From: Variovorax boronicumulans
Lineage (GTDB): Bacteria > Pseudomonadota > Gammaproteobacteria > Burkholderiales > Burkholderiaceae_C
Direction of reading: 5' to 3'
NCBI RefSeq assembly: GCF_030812215.1
Contig: NZ_JAUSSG010000005.1
Location: 399,161-463,160, forward strand
DNA: 64,000 bases
Part shown: piece by piece, positions 34,729 through 44,121 of the stretch
Layout of the letters: the number at the start of each line of letters is the position of its first letter
Numbering within the stretch: position 1 is the stretch's first letter
Notes under the pieces: model-generated
Told to the model about the DNA's origin: nothing
What the model saw: only the letters and a program-made list of their open reading frames with translations
The model's database searches: none
Position numbers and translations under genes: made by a program

Positions 34729-36033
34729 ATGAAGCGCGGTTTCTACACGATCATGTCGGCCCAGTTCTTTTCGTCGCTGGCCGACCAAGCGCTTTTCGTT
34801 GTTGCCGTCGATCTCATGCGAAGTTCGGGCGCCCCCGAATGGCAACGCGCGGCCCTGGTGCCGATCTTCGCGGTCTTCTACGTGGTGCTCGCACCGCTGG
34901 TGGGCGCGTTTGCAGATGCGCTGCCCAAGGGCAAGGTGATGTTCATCAGCAACGCGATCAAGGTGGTCGGCTGCCTGATGATGCTGTTCGGCTCGCACCC
35001 CCTGTTGTCGTATTCGATCGTGGGCCTGGGTGCGGCGGCCTACTCGCCGGCCAAGTACGGCATCCTGACCGAACTGCTGCCCGCCTCCCAGCTGGTCAAG
35101 GCCAACGGCTGGATCGAGGGGTTGACCATCGCCTCCATCCTGCTGGGCATCGTGCTCGGCGGCACGCTGGTGGGCCATGCGGTCTCCAGCCAGTTGCTGG
35201 CCTTCGACTTCCCGTTGATCGACACCGGCATCGACTCGCCGGCCGAGGCCGCGATCTCGGTGCTGATCCTCGTGTACATACTGGCGGCCTGGTTCAACAC
35301 ACGCATTCCGCACACTGGCGTCGAGATGCGCCCGCTGCGCTCCAACCCCGAGCACGGCCTCGCGCGCAACATCGCTGCGCTGCTGCCCGACTTCTGGCAT
35401 TGCAATGCACGCCTGTGGCGCGACCGCCTCGGCCAGATCTCGCTGGCCACCACCACGCTCTTCTGGGGCGCGGGCGGCAACCTCAAGTACATCGTGCTCG
35501 CGTGGGCATCGCTCGCGCTGGGCTACAACACGACGCAGGCCTCGGCGCTCACCGGCGTGGTGACCATCGGCACGGCCGTGGGCGCCATCGTGGCCTCGAT
35601 GCGCATGCGGCTGGACATGGCCACCCGCGTGATCCCGATGGGCATCGCGATGGGGCTGATGGTCATCTGCATGAACTTCATCGGCAACGTGTGGCTGGCG
35701 GTGCCGTTCCTCATCATCCTGGGCGGCCTGGGCGGCTTCCTCGTGGTGCCGATGAATGCGCTGCTGCAGCATCGTGGCCACAACCTGATGGGCGCGGGCC
35801 GCTCGATCGCAGTGCAGAACTTCAACGAGCAGGCCTGCATTCTCTTGCTGGGCGGCTTCTACAGCGTCTGCACGGGGCTGGGTCTCTCGGCCTACGGCGC
35901 AATCAGTGCCTTCGGCCTCGTGGTGGCGGGCTGCATGTGGCTCATCAAGCGCTGGCACGAGAACAACCTCAAGAAGTACCCGGAAGAAGTCGAGCACCTG
36001 CTTGCGATCGCCCGCAGCGACAAACACCACTGA
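34729..36033 (+). CDS. lplT: Lysophospholipid transporter LplT-like MFS protein
   Basis: A 434-residue MFS protein with about 12 helices beginning [20 protein letters not shown], the usual LplT N-terminus. LplT flips lysophospholipids across the inner membrane for re-acylation by Aas. Further family wording: [23 protein letters not shown] and [14 protein letters not shown]. The frame is open further upstream, but translation there is unlike the family, so ATG at 34729 is preferred. No aas gene lies beside it. Divergent from alr. Confidence 0.9.
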   Translation: MKRGFYTIMSAQFFSSLADQALFVVAVDLMRSSGAPEWQRAALVPIFAVFYVVLAPLVGAFADALPKGKVMFISNAIKVVGCLMMLFGSHPLLSYSIVGLGAAAYSPAKYGILTELLPASQLVKANGWIEGLTIASILLGIVLGGTLVGHAVSSQLLAFDFPLIDTGIDSPAEAAISVLILVYILAAWFNTRIPHTGVEMRPLRSNPEHGLARNIAALLPDFWHCNARLWRDRLGQISLATTTLFWGAGGNLKYIVLAWASLALGYNTTQASALTGVVTIGTAVGAIVASMRMRLDMATRVIPMGIAMGLMVICMNFIGNVWLAVPFLIILGGLGGFLVVPMNALLQHRGHNLMGAGRSIAVQNFNEQACILLLGGFYSVCTGLGLSAYGAISAFGLVVAGCMWLIKRWHENNLKKYPEEVEHLLAIARSDKHH

Positions 36034-36103
36034 CCTTGCGCGACTGCGTTGGTGAGACGGCCGGCGCGCCGAGTGCCGAAGCCCCTTTTCTCCCAACGCC
36101 CCC

Positions 36104-36994
36104 ATGCCCGCCCTCGCGCTGATCTTCAACGCCTTCGTCTGGGGGCTGTCGTGGTTTCCCTTCCGGCACATCGAAGGCCACGGCCTGCATCCGGTGTGGA
36201 CCACCTGCCTCATCTACCTGGCCATCACGATCGTGATGGGCATCGTGCGCCGTCACGCATGGAAGGGCTTGGCCGCCTACCCGATGCTCGCGGTGCTGGG
36301 CCTTGCGGCGGGCTTCACCAACGTGGGTTTCAACTGGGCGGTGACGCAGGGCGACGTGGTGCGCGTGGTGCTGCTGTTCTACCTGATGCCGCTGTGGAGC
36401 GTGCTGCTCGGCTGGCTGCTGCTGGGCGAACGGCCCACGGGCGGCGCGCTCGCGCGCGTAGCGCTGGCGCTCACCGGGGTGGTCGTGGTGCTCAAGACGC
36501 CGGGCACCGACTGGCCGGTGCCGTCGAGCCTGCCTGACTGGCTGGGCCTCGCGGCCGGCTTCGGCTTCGCGGTGACCAACATCGTGCTGCGCCACCTGCG
36601 GCACGCGCCGGGCGAATCGCGTGCGCTCGCGATGTTCTGCGGCTGCACGTTCGTGGCGGGCATCGCGGCGCTCGGCGGTAGTGCGCTTGGCGCCATCGCT
36701 TCGCCGCTGCAGGCCTCGCCGGGCTGGTTCGGCTGGGCCGTCCTGCTGGGCACGGGTTTCGTGATCGCCAACGTGTGTCTTCAATACGGCGCGGCACGGC
36801 TGGCGGCCAGCGCGACCTCGGTGATCATGCTGTCGGAGGTGCTGTTCGCCAGCGTTTCGTCGGTCGCGCTCGGCGCGTCCACGATGGACCTGCGCATCCT
36901 CACGGGCGGCGCGCTGATCGTGCTGGGCGCCGTCTGGGCCGCGTTTGCACGAACACCGGCTCGGGGCGATGATCGCGCCTCTGCGTCCACCTGA
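36104..36994 (+). CDS. EamA-family DMT transporter
   Basis: A 296-residue inner-membrane protein with ten predicted helices in two EamA repeats (about 5-130 and 145-285). Typical segments: AFVWGLSWFPFRHIEG at helix 1, FYLMPLWSVLLGWLLLGERP at the end of repeat 1, and VIMLSEVLFASVSSVALG in repeat 2. The family exports amino acids and other small metabolites. Substrate unknown. It lies 70 bp after lplT and 11 bp before the peroxidase gene. Confidence 0.85.
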   Translation: MPALALIFNAFVWGLSWFPFRHIEGHGLHPVWTTCLIYLAITIVMGIVRRHAWKGLAAYPMLAVLGLAAGFTNVGFNWAVTQGDVVRVVLLFYLMPLWSVLLGWLLLGERPTGGALARVALALTGVVVVLKTPGTDWPVPSSLPDWLGLAAGFGFAVTNIVLRHLRHAPGESRALAMFCGCTFVAGIAALGGSALGAIASPLQASPGWFGWAVLLGTGFVIANVCLQYGAARLAASATSVIMLSEVLFASVSSVALGASTMDLRILTGGALIVLGAVWAAFARTPARGDDRASAST

Positions 36995-37005
36995 GGAACA
37001 CCCCC

Positions 37006-37494
37006 ATGACCAGCGTCTACGACTTCGAGGCCAACCAGATCGACGGCAAGCCGGTGAAGCTTTCCGCCTTCAAAGGCAAGGTGCTGCTGATCGTCAATAC
37101 CGCGAGCAAATGCGGCTTCACGCCGCAGTTCGCCGGGCTCGAAGCGCTGCACGAGAAGTACGCCGACCAGGGCCTCACCGTGCTGGGCTTTCCCTCGAAC
37201 CAGTTCGGCTCGCAGGACCCGGGCACCAACGAGGAAATCGGCGCCTTCTGCACCAAGAACTACGGCGTGAGTTTTCCGATGATGGAGAAGATCGACGTCA
37301 ACGGCAGCAATGCCGCGCCGCTCTACCAGTGGCTCACCAAGGAAAAGCCCGGCCTCCTGGGCTCGACGGCCATCAAGTGGAACTTCACCAAGTTCCTCAT
37401 CGGGCGCGACGGCACGGTGCTCAAGCGCTATGCGCCGCTCGACACGCCCGCCTCGCTCACACGCGACGTCGAGGCGGCGCTCGCAGCGGGCTGA
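37006..37494 (+). CDS. Glutathione peroxidase family protein
   Basis: A 162-residue thioredoxin-fold peroxidase (BtuE/Gpx type) that reduces hydroperoxides. The active-site Cys36 is in NTASKCGFTPQ; it is Cys, not selenocysteine. The remaining catalytic tetrad is in FPSNQFGSQ (Gln) and KWNFTKFL (Trp, Asn). The second Cys in FCTKNYG may act as resolving residue, which favours thioredoxin over glutathione as reductant. It starts 11 bp after the DMT transporter gene and converges with the next gene. Confidence 0.92.
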   Translation: MTSVYDFEANQIDGKPVKLSAFKGKVLLIVNTASKCGFTPQFAGLEALHEKYADQGLTVLGFPSNQFGSQDPGTNEEIGAFCTKNYGVSFPMMEKIDVNGSNAAPLYQWLTKEKPGLLGSTAIKWNFTKFLIGRDGTVLKRYAPLDTPASLTRDVEAALAAG

Positions 37495-37503
37495 ACACTC
37501 TTT

Positions 37504-37929
37504 TCAGAAGCGAAAGCTGGCGGTCTTCGCACCGCCGCCCACCGTCACCGTCTGGCTCTTGGCCTGCCCGCCGGGCGTGGTGACGTCGATGGTGTAGCGC
37601 CCGTCGGGAATGTCGATCAGGCATACCGGCCCGCCGGCGCGAAAGGCCATGGCGGCGGCCGAGTTGGCGTCGCCCCCCTTGATCGTGACGTCCACGCTGG
37701 CCATGTAGGCGCCGTCGGCGCGTGCGAACAGCAGCGAGAGCGGATGCTCCTTCATGGCCGCGCGCATGGCATTCGATTCGTCGGAGCCGATGCCGCCGCA
37801 GACGTAGCGCGTCGGGCCGGCGCCTTGCCACGCAGGCATGGCGGACTGGGCTTGCGCCGCCACGGCACCGGCCAGGCAGGCGCAGGCCAGCAGAACGCGT
37901 CGCAGCGGAAGTTGGGTAACGTGGAACAT
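37504..37929 (-). CDS. Hypothetical secreted protein
   Basis: A 141-residue protein with an N-terminal signal peptide (hydrophobic core LLACACLAGAVAA, cleavage near AQA). The mature part contains a Cys pair (YVCGGIGSDE and PVCLIDIPDG) that could form a disulfide, and a C-terminal beta-rich segment, GRYTIDVTTPGGQAKSQTVTVGGG, reminiscent of a carboxypeptidase-regulatory/Ig-like strand pattern. A GGAG site precedes ATG at 37929. No known function. Confidence 0.72.
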   Translation of the reverse strand: MFHVTQLPLRRVLLACACLAGAVAAQAQSAMPAWQGAGPTRYVCGGIGSDESNAMRAAMKEHPLSLLFARADGAYMASVDVTIKGGDANSAAAMAFRAGGPVCLIDIPDGRYTIDVTTPGGQAKSQTVTVGGGAKTASFRF

Positions 37930-38025
37930 GGCACAGGCTCCTTGCAGATTCGGTGCCGCCATGATGCGCCGCAGCCGCTCGCCGCGCGAGTCGGACCGGA
38001 CGCTGCCCTGCTGTGCGATCAGGCC

Positions 38026-39267
38026 CTACCCTTTGCGCCCGCCAGCCAGCGCGGCGTCCAGCAGCTCTACCCAGTGCCGCACCGGCGTTTCCCCGCTGCC
38101 GCTTTGCAGGTGCGTGATGCAACCGATGTTGGCCGAGGCGATGGTGGTGGGCCGCAGCTGCTTCAGGTGCCCCAGCTTGCGGTCGCGCAGCGGGTAGGCC
38201 AGCTCGGGTTGCAACACCGAATACGTGCCTGCCGAGCCGCAGCACAGGTGCGATTCGTTCATGGCCACGCGCACGTCGAAGCCGAGCGCGCGCAGGTGGG
38301 TCTCGACGCCGCCGCGCAGCTTCTGGCCATGCTGCAGCGTGCATGGCGGGTGGTAGGCGACCACACCCTCGGGCGCGCGCACGCGGGCCTTCAGCACGGG
38401 CACGAGATCGGGCAGCAGCTCGCTCAGGTCGCGCGTCAGCTCGCCGATGCGCGCCGCTTTCGCCGCGTAGGCCGCATCGTGCTGCAGGATGTGGCCGTAC
38501 TCGCGCACGGTGACGCCGCAGCCCGACGCGTTCATCACGATGGCTTCGACCTCGTTGCGTTCGACCTGCGGCCACCACGCATCGATGTTGGCGCGCATCT
38601 GCGCCTTGCCGCCCTCCTGGTCGTTGAGGTGGAACTTCACCGCGCCGCAGCAGCCGGCTTCCTTCGCGATCACCACCTGGATGCCCGCCGCATCGAGCAC
38701 GCGCGCGGTGGCGCTGTTGATGTTGGGCATCATCGACGGCTGCACGCAGCCCGCGAGCATCAGCACCTTGCGCGCATGCGTGGCGGTGGGCCAGGCGCCC
38801 GCTTCCTGCTTCCCGGGCACCTTGGCCTTGAGCACATCGGGCAAGAGGCCGCGCACCGACTGTCCGAGCTTCATCGCGGGGCCGAAGAGCGGCGACGGCA
38901 AGCCTTCCTTCAGCAGCCAGCGCGTGGCCGATTCCATTGCGGGGCGCGGCACCTTCTCGTCGACGATCTTGCGGCCGATGTCCACGAGCTTGCCGTACTG
39001 CACGCCGCTCGGGCAGGTGCTCTCGCAGTTGCGGCAGGTGAGGCACCGGTCCAGGTGCAACTGCGTGCTGCGCGTCGGCGCCTTGCCTTCGAGCACCTGC
39101 TTGATGAGGTAGATGCGGCCGCGCGGACCGTCGAGCTCGTCGCCCAGCAGCTGGTAGGTCGGGCAGGTGGCGGTGCAGAAGCCGCAGTGCACGCATTTGC
39201 GCAGGATGGCTTCGGCTTCACGGCCGTCGTCGGTGTCGCGGAATTCGGGGGCAAGTTCGGTTTGCAT
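38026..39267 (-). CDS. glcF: Glycolate oxidase iron-sulfur subunit
   Basis: Electron-transfer subunit of the GlcDEF complex, 413 residues. Two 4Fe-4S motifs near the N-terminus, CVHCGFCTATCPTY and CLTCRNCESTCPSG, are followed by two CCG domains with the motifs AGCCGAVKFH and HLCCGSAGTYS. It passes electrons from glycolate oxidation to the respiratory chain. ATG at 39267 starts the family N-terminus (MQTELAPEFRDTDDG). Third gene of glcD-glcE-glcF, 20 bp after glcE. Confidence 0.95.
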   Translation of the reverse strand: MQTELAPEFRDTDDGREAEAILRKCVHCGFCTATCPTYQLLGDELDGPRGRIYLIKQVLEGKAPTRSTQLHLDRCLTCRNCESTCPSGVQYGKLVDIGRKIVDEKVPRPAMESATRWLLKEGLPSPLFGPAMKLGQSVRGLLPDVLKAKVPGKQEAGAWPTATHARKVLMLAGCVQPSMMPNINSATARVLDAAGIQVVIAKEAGCCGAVKFHLNDQEGGKAQMRANIDAWWPQVERNEVEAIVMNASGCGVTVREYGHILQHDAAYAAKAARIGELTRDLSELLPDLVPVLKARVRAPEGVVAYHPPCTLQHGQKLRGGVETHLRALGFDVRVAMNESHLCCGSAGTYSVLQPELAYPLRDRKLGHLKQLRPTTIASANIGCITHLQSGSGETPVRHWVELLDAALAGGRKG

Positions 39268-39287
39268 CGCGGGGTGTCGTCTCTTTT

Positions 39288-40382
39288 TTATGCGTCTGCG
39301 AGAAGCCGGCCGCGGTTGAAGATGCGGTGCGGATCGAACTCCTGCATCAGCGCGCGGTGGATGCGGGCAATCGGGGCGCTCAGCGCGTCGAAGCGGGGGA
39401 TTGCCGAGGAGGCCGGCGCCCTGAACAACGTGGCGTGTCCGCCCGCCGCACGCGCGATCTCGCGGATGCGTGCGGCTTGATCCGGCGGCGCCTTGTACCA
39501 GCGCTGTGCGCCATGCCACTCGATCAACGGCGCGTTGCCGTCGATGGCGAGCACCGGCGCGGTCTGCGGCACCGACAGGCGCCAGAGTGCATCCGTTCCG
39601 TCGGAGCCGTCGAACCACGGCAACTGTTGATCGCGCAGCGCCTGCCAGTCGGCAGCGGCGCGTGCGTTGTCCTTGCGCTCGCCGCCCAGATGCGTGCATG
39701 CCGCTTCCACGGCCGCAACTGCGCCGCGCAGCCGCAGGTAAAGCGCGCCGGCTCCGCCGTATTCGAACCAGCAGCTCGCATTCAGGGGCAGCGGCCGGCC
39801 GCCCCATTCGTTGAGCAAGCGCAGCGCATCGGCCTGGCTGCAGGCGAACTCCAGCGTGGCCTCGGCGGGCGCGACGGGCAGCACCTTGAGGCTCACCTCG
39901 GCGATCACGCCCAGCGTGCCGAGCGAGCCGGCGAGCACACGCGAGACGTCATAGCCCGCGACGTTCTTCATCACCTGCCCGCCGAAGCGGAGGACATCGC
40001 CCCGGCCGTTGACGAGCGTGGCGCCGAGCACGTAGTCGCGCACCGCGCCCACGCTCGCGCGTGCGGGGCCGCTCAAGCCAGCGGCGACCATGCCGCCCAC
40101 CGTGCCGGCAGGGCCGAAGTGCGGCGGCTCGAAGGGCAGGCACTGTCCCTTCTCGGCCAGCACGGCTTCAAGTTCGGCAAGCGGCGTGCCGGTGCGCGCT
40201 GTGACGACCAGTTCGCTCGGCTCGTAGCTCGTGATGCCCGTCAATGAGGTGGTGTCGAGGAAATCGCCGTGCAGCGCCTCGCCGTAGAAATCCTTGGTGC
40301 CGCCGCCGCGAATGCAAAGCGGCGTGGCGTCGGTGCCTGCGGCGCGGATGCGCTCGACGATCTGGTGGAGAGCTGAATCCAT
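39288..40382 (-). CDS. glcE: Glycolate oxidase FAD-binding subunit
   Basis: A 364-residue protein with an N-terminal PCMH-type FAD-binding domain (PLCIRGGGTKDFYG, then FGPAGTVGGMVAAGLSGPARASVG within residues 88-111). It is the second flavin subunit of GlcDEF and is needed for glycolate oxidation to glyoxylate. It lies between glcD (27 bp upstream) and glcF (20 bp downstream), so the three form an operon. Confidence 0.93.
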   Translation of the reverse strand: MDSALHQIVERIRAAGTDATPLCIRGGGTKDFYGEALHGDFLDTTSLTGITSYEPSELVVTARTGTPLAELEAVLAEKGQCLPFEPPHFGPAGTVGGMVAAGLSGPARASVGAVRDYVLGATLVNGRGDVLRFGGQVMKNVAGYDVSRVLAGSLGTLGVIAEVSLKVLPVAPAEATLEFACSQADALRLLNEWGGRPLPLNASCWFEYGGAGALYLRLRGAVAAVEAACTHLGGERKDNARAAADWQALRDQQLPWFDGSDGTDALWRLSVPQTAPVLAIDGNAPLIEWHGAQRWYKAPPDQAARIREIARAAGGHATLFRAPASSAIPRFDALSAPIARIHRALMQEFDPHRIFNRGRLLADA

Positions 40383-40409
40383 GGTCCGTTTTTGTTGTTG
40401 TCGTCGTTC

Positions 40410-41912
40410 TCAGAAGCGCGGCAGGTCGGGATGCGGCAACTGACCGCCGCGCACCACCTGCTTACCGTACTCGGCGCAGCGCTGCAGCGTTGGAATCACC
40501 TTGCCGGGATTCAGCAGCCCGGCCGGATCGAACGCGCGCTTCACGCCGAACATCTGCTCGTTCTCGCTGGCGGTGAACTGCACGCACATGCTGTTGAGCT
40601 TCTCCACGCCCACGCCATGCTCGCCCGACACCGTGCCGCCCATCGCAACGCTGGTCTCCAGGATGTCGGCGCCGAAGAGCTCGCAGCGGTGCAGCTCGTC
40701 GGGGTCGTTCGCATCGAACAGCACCAGCGGATGCAGGTTGCCGTCGCCCGCGTGGAACACGTTGCAGCAGCGCAGGTTGTACTTCTTCTCCATCTCCTGG
40801 ATCGCGAGCAGGATGTCCGCGAGGCGCTTGCGCGGGATGGTCGAATCCAGGCACATGTAGTCGGGGCTGATGCGGCCCGACGCCGGAAAGGCGTTCTTGC
40901 GGCCGCTCCAGAATTTCATGCGCTCGTCTTCGTTGTTGCTCACCGCGATGGCGGTGGCGCCGCAACCGCGCAGCACGGCGGTCATGCGGCCGATTTCTTC
41001 TTCGACTTCCTCGGGCGTGCCGTCGGATTCGCACAGCAGGATCGCCGCGGCTTCGAGGTCGTAGCCCGCGCGCACGAAGTCCTCGACGGCGGCGGTCATG
41101 GGCTTGTCCATCATCTCCAGGCCCGCGGGAATGATGCCGGCCGCGATCACCGCCGCGACCGCATCACCCGCTTTGCGCACGTCGTCGAAGCTGGCCATGA
41201 TGCAGCGCGCGAGCTGCGGCTTGGGCACGAGCTTGACGGTGACCTCGGTGGTCACGGCCAGCATGCCTTCGCTGCCGATGACCAGCGCGAGCAGGTCGAG
41301 CCCCGGCGCATCGAGCGCTTCGCCGCCGAATTCGATGGCATCGCCTTCGGCAGTGAAGCCGCGCACGCGCAGTACGTTGTGCAGCGTAAGGCCGTACTTC
41401 AGGCAATGCACGCCGCCCGAGTTCTCGGCCACGTTGCCGCCGATGGTGCAAGCGATCTGGCTCGACGGATCGGGCGCGTAGTAGAGGTTGAACGGCGCAG
41501 CCGCCTCGCTGATCGCGAGGTTGCGCACACCGCACTGCACGACGGCTGTGCGACTCACCGGATCGATCTTCAGGATGCGGTTGAACTTGGCCAGCGAGAG
41601 CGTCACGCCCAGCGCGTGGGGCATCGCACCGCCCGAAAGCCCGGTGCCCGCGCCGCGCGCCACCACGGGAACACCCAGTTGGTGGCAGGTCTTGAGCACG
41701 GCGGCGACCTGCGCCTCGGTCTCGGGCAGGGCCACGACGAGCGGCCGCTGCCGGTAGGCGGTGAGGCCGTCGCACTCGTAGGGCGTGGTGTCCTCGGCGT
41801 GCCAGATGAGGGAATGCGCGGGCAGGTGCGCTTGCAGCGCGCGCACCACCTGCGACTGGCGCTCCGTTTTCTGTAGCGAGTCTTGCTGGACGGCGGTGAG
41901 CGGCGCGTTCAT
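40410..41912 (-). CDS. glcD: Glycolate oxidase FAD-linked subunit
   Basis: A 500-residue FAD-linked oxidase that oxidises glycolate (or D-lactate) at the membrane complex with GlcE and GlcF. The PCMH FAD domain shows VPVVARGAGTGLSGGAMPH near residue 85 and CTIGGNVAENSGGVHCLKYG. The FAD-oxidase C domain contains the HAGDGNLHPLV motif and ends with NPGKVIPTLQRCAEYG. Length equals E. coli GlcD. ATG at 41912 (MNAPLTAVQQDSL); the long upstream extension of the frame is non-coding. The LysR gene upstream may regulate it. Confidence 0.95.
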   Translation of the reverse strand: MNAPLTAVQQDSLQKTERQSQVVRALQAHLPAHSLIWHAEDTTPYECDGLTAYRQRPLVVALPETEAQVAAVLKTCHQLGVPVVARGAGTGLSGGAMPHALGVTLSLAKFNRILKIDPVSRTAVVQCGVRNLAISEAAAPFNLYYAPDPSSQIACTIGGNVAENSGGVHCLKYGLTLHNVLRVRGFTAEGDAIEFGGEALDAPGLDLLALVIGSEGMLAVTTEVTVKLVPKPQLARCIMASFDDVRKAGDAVAAVIAAGIIPAGLEMMDKPMTAAVEDFVRAGYDLEAAAILLCESDGTPEEVEEEIGRMTAVLRGCGATAIAVSNNEDERMKFWSGRKNAFPASGRISPDYMCLDSTIPRKRLADILLAIQEMEKKYNLRCCNVFHAGDGNLHPLVLFDANDPDELHRCELFGADILETSVAMGGTVSGEHGVGVEKLNSMCVQFTASENEQMFGVKRAFDPAGLLNPGKVIPTLQRCAEYGKQVVRGGQLPHPDLPRF

Positions 41913-42043
41913 GCGGCGGGGCCTCTTGTCTTTTCTGGCGGATGTCTCGGGGGTACCGCACTCTACGGAAATGCGGCGGCGTCGGGTTGAAGCTTTTTTG
42001 CGCCGCGCTTGAAAGAACTTTGCCGGCAGGCCCGGCCGCCCGC

Positions 42044-42925
42044 TCAGCGCAGGCTTTGCGCGAGCCAGTCGACGAACGCCGCGCATTCCCAGCGCTCGAG
42101 CGTGCCGGGCTGCCAGCAGATGGTGTGCCGGTGCGGCGACGGCACCGCCAGGTCGGAAAGCGCCACGAGCCGCCCCGATTCGAACCACGCGGCGCCCATC
42201 TTCTGGCGCACCAGCGCCACGCCGAAGCCACTCGCGGCCGCGTCGTAGACCAGCCCCAGGTCGTTGAACTGGGAGCCGACGTGCGGCTCGGGCTGGTCGA
42301 TGCCGCAGTGCGCGAACCAGGTGCCCCAGGGTTCGAGCGGGCTGCGGATGAGTCGCGCGCTCGCGATCTCGGCCGTGGTGCGGAAGCCATCGAACGGGCC
42401 GAACTCGTTGAGGTAGCTGGGGCTGCAGGCGGGCACCACTTCTTCCTCGAGCAGCAGGCGATGTTCGCAGTCGGCATACGCGCCGGTGCCGTAGCGCACT
42501 TCGAGGTCGGCCTGCTCGGCGGTCACATCGAGCAGCGGGATCGACACCTGCAGCACGAGTTCGATGTCCGGGTAGATGTTACGGAACAGCTCGAGCCGGG
42601 GCATCAGGAACTGGCGGCTGAAGGTCGGCGTGACGGCAATGCGCAGGCGCGTGGCACGCGGTGCCGCGTTGGCGAGAGGCGTGGCCTGCAATGCCGCGAG
42701 GCCGGTACGCACGTTCGCGAGGTAGGCGGCGCCGTCGGCCGTCAGGCTGAAATCGCTGCGGCCGAAGAGCTTGAAGCCTACGTGCGCTTCGAGTTGGCGA
42801 ATACGGTGGCTGACTGCGCTGGGAGTGACGCACAGTTCGTCGGCTGCGCGGCCTGCGTGGCGCAATCTGGCCACGGCTTCAAAGGTCAGCAGGCACTGGA
42901 TCGGAGGGATGTGCTGGAGGGCCAT
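42044..42925 (-). CDS. LysR-type regulator, GcvA-like
   Basis: A 293-residue LTTR. The N-terminal wHTH shows IQCLLTFEAVARLRHAGRAADELCVTPSAVSHRIRQLEA across residues 9-47, a GcvA/AmpR-like pattern. The effector domain ends with FVDWLAQSLR. It lies 131 bp upstream of glcD on the same strand and downstream of the SMP-30 gene. Control of glcDEF is plausible, although E. coli uses a GntR regulator (GlcC) for this. The SMP-30 gene is another candidate target. Confidence 0.88.
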   Translation of the reverse strand: MALQHIPPIQCLLTFEAVARLRHAGRAADELCVTPSAVSHRIRQLEAHVGFKLFGRSDFSLTADGAAYLANVRTGLAALQATPLANAAPRATRLRIAVTPTFSRQFLMPRLELFRNIYPDIELVLQVSIPLLDVTAEQADLEVRYGTGAYADCEHRLLLEEEVVPACSPSYLNEFGPFDGFRTTAEIASARLIRSPLEPWGTWFAHCGIDQPEPHVGSQFNDLGLVYDAAASGFGVALVRQKMGAAWFESGRLVALSDLAVPSPHRHTICWQPGTLERWECAAFVDWLAQSLR

Positions 42926-42999
42926 GGTCTTACGCTCCAGGCTCTTGTTCAGGGCGAGTGCGCAGGCCACCGGGTACTCCCCTCCGCGAATGCCCCACT

Positions 43000-43932
43000 T
43001 CAGTCCTCGAAGAAGTTGACGGGCAACCCCGGCGTATCGACACGCATCGAGATCACAGTGCCCGATGCCGGAAGCCGTTCGATCTCCGCAGCGGGCCGCC
43101 CCTTGCGGCCACTGGTGACGAACAACGTCTTCAAGTCGTCGCCTCCAAAGCAAGGCATGGTCGGGCATTGAACGGGCACGGACACCGAGGCCACGATCTC
43201 GCCCGACGGCGCGAAGCGCAGCAGCTGCGCACCTTCGAACATCGCGACCCAGTAGTGGCCCTCCGCATCGACCGTCGCGCCATCGGGCCGGCCTTCGTAG
43301 CGAACGGGCGAATCGGGTGTCCAGCCTTCGGGCTTGGCGTCGAACTGGTGGAACACGCGGGCGTGCGAGAGCGCGTTGGCTTCGGCGTCCCAGTCCCATG
43401 CGCAGACCACATGCGCGGCGGTGTCGGCCCAGTAGAGGGTGCGTGCGTCGGGAGAAAACGCGAGGCCGTTGGCGGTGGTGGACTCGTTGGCCATCTGCGT
43501 GAGCGTGGGGGCGATGTCGGTGCCGGGGCGCGCATCGAAGCAGTAGAGCGCGGCATTGGCGCGGTCTTTCGCCTCGTTGAGCGAGCCGCCCCAGAAGCGG
43601 CCGAGCGGATCGCATTTGCCATCGTTGAAGCGCATGGTGCGCACGTCGTGCTCGACGCGCGCCATCGCGACCAGCTCGCCACCCCATTCGCGCGCGCGAT
43701 AAATGCCGTCGCGCAGCGCGATCACGAGGCCGCCGCTTCGGGCGGGCGCCATGCAGCCGGGTTCGGTGGGGAGCGCCCATCGCTCGACGGTGGCGGATGG
43801 CGTTCCGATGTCGCCGCGCGTTCGCAGCACGGCGCGGCCCGGAATGTCGAGCCAGTAGAGGGCGCGTTCTTCAGGGTGCCAGAACGGCGATTCGCCGAGC
43901 GCGCAGAGGCTGTCTTCGATGGAGGTCCACAT
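43000..43932 (-). CDS. SMP-30/gluconolactonase/regucalcin family lactonase
   Basis: A 310-residue six-bladed beta-propeller enzyme that hydrolyses sugar-acid lactones. Likely divalent-metal ligands are visible in GESPFWHPEE (Glu14), RFNDGKCDPLGRFW (Asn), TTANGLAFSPD and the late RPDGATVDAEGHYW (Asp). Conserved SMP-30 wording ends with CFGGDDLKTLFVTSG. It precedes the LysR gene by 74 bp on the same strand. Bacterial relatives act on L-arabino- or D-xylonolactone. The substrate cannot be set here. Confidence 0.9.
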   Translation of the reverse strand: MWTSIEDSLCALGESPFWHPEERALYWLDIPGRAVLRTRGDIGTPSATVERWALPTEPGCMAPARSGGLVIALRDGIYRAREWGGELVAMARVEHDVRTMRFNDGKCDPLGRFWGGSLNEAKDRANAALYCFDARPGTDIAPTLTQMANESTTANGLAFSPDARTLYWADTAAHVVCAWDWDAEANALSHARVFHQFDAKPEGWTPDSPVRYEGRPDGATVDAEGHYWVAMFEGAQLLRFAPSGEIVASVSVPVQCPTMPCFGGDDLKTLFVTSGRKGRPAAEIERLPASGTVISMRVDTPGLPVNFFED

Positions 43933-43971
43933 GGTGTGGCGATTGTGCCCCTGGCCATGGCGGCGACGGGC

Positions 43972-44008
43972 AAAAAAAAGCCCGCTGGCGCCGGAGCGCT
44001 CGCGGGCT
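43972..44008 (-). terminator. Intrinsic terminator downstream of amtB
   Basis: On the minus strand, AGCCCGC ... GCGGGCT with partially paired GCGC inside the loop, followed by eight T. It lies between amtB and the SMP-30 gene. Confidence 0.8.
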
Positions 44009-44121
44009 GAACATCCAAAGGAGACCTCGCTTGAAAAACTCGTTACGAAGAATTGTTCTTGTGAAGGAAAAGGATGGTGGTCATCCGGCTGGGGAACCCG
44101 GAAGAGCTCCCCAGTAGGGAA

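Noticed and set aside
44078..44108. CTGGGGA...TCCCCAG inverted repeat next to the amtB stop
   Set aside because: There is no T tract on the minus strand. A better terminator lies further downstream at 43972-44008.
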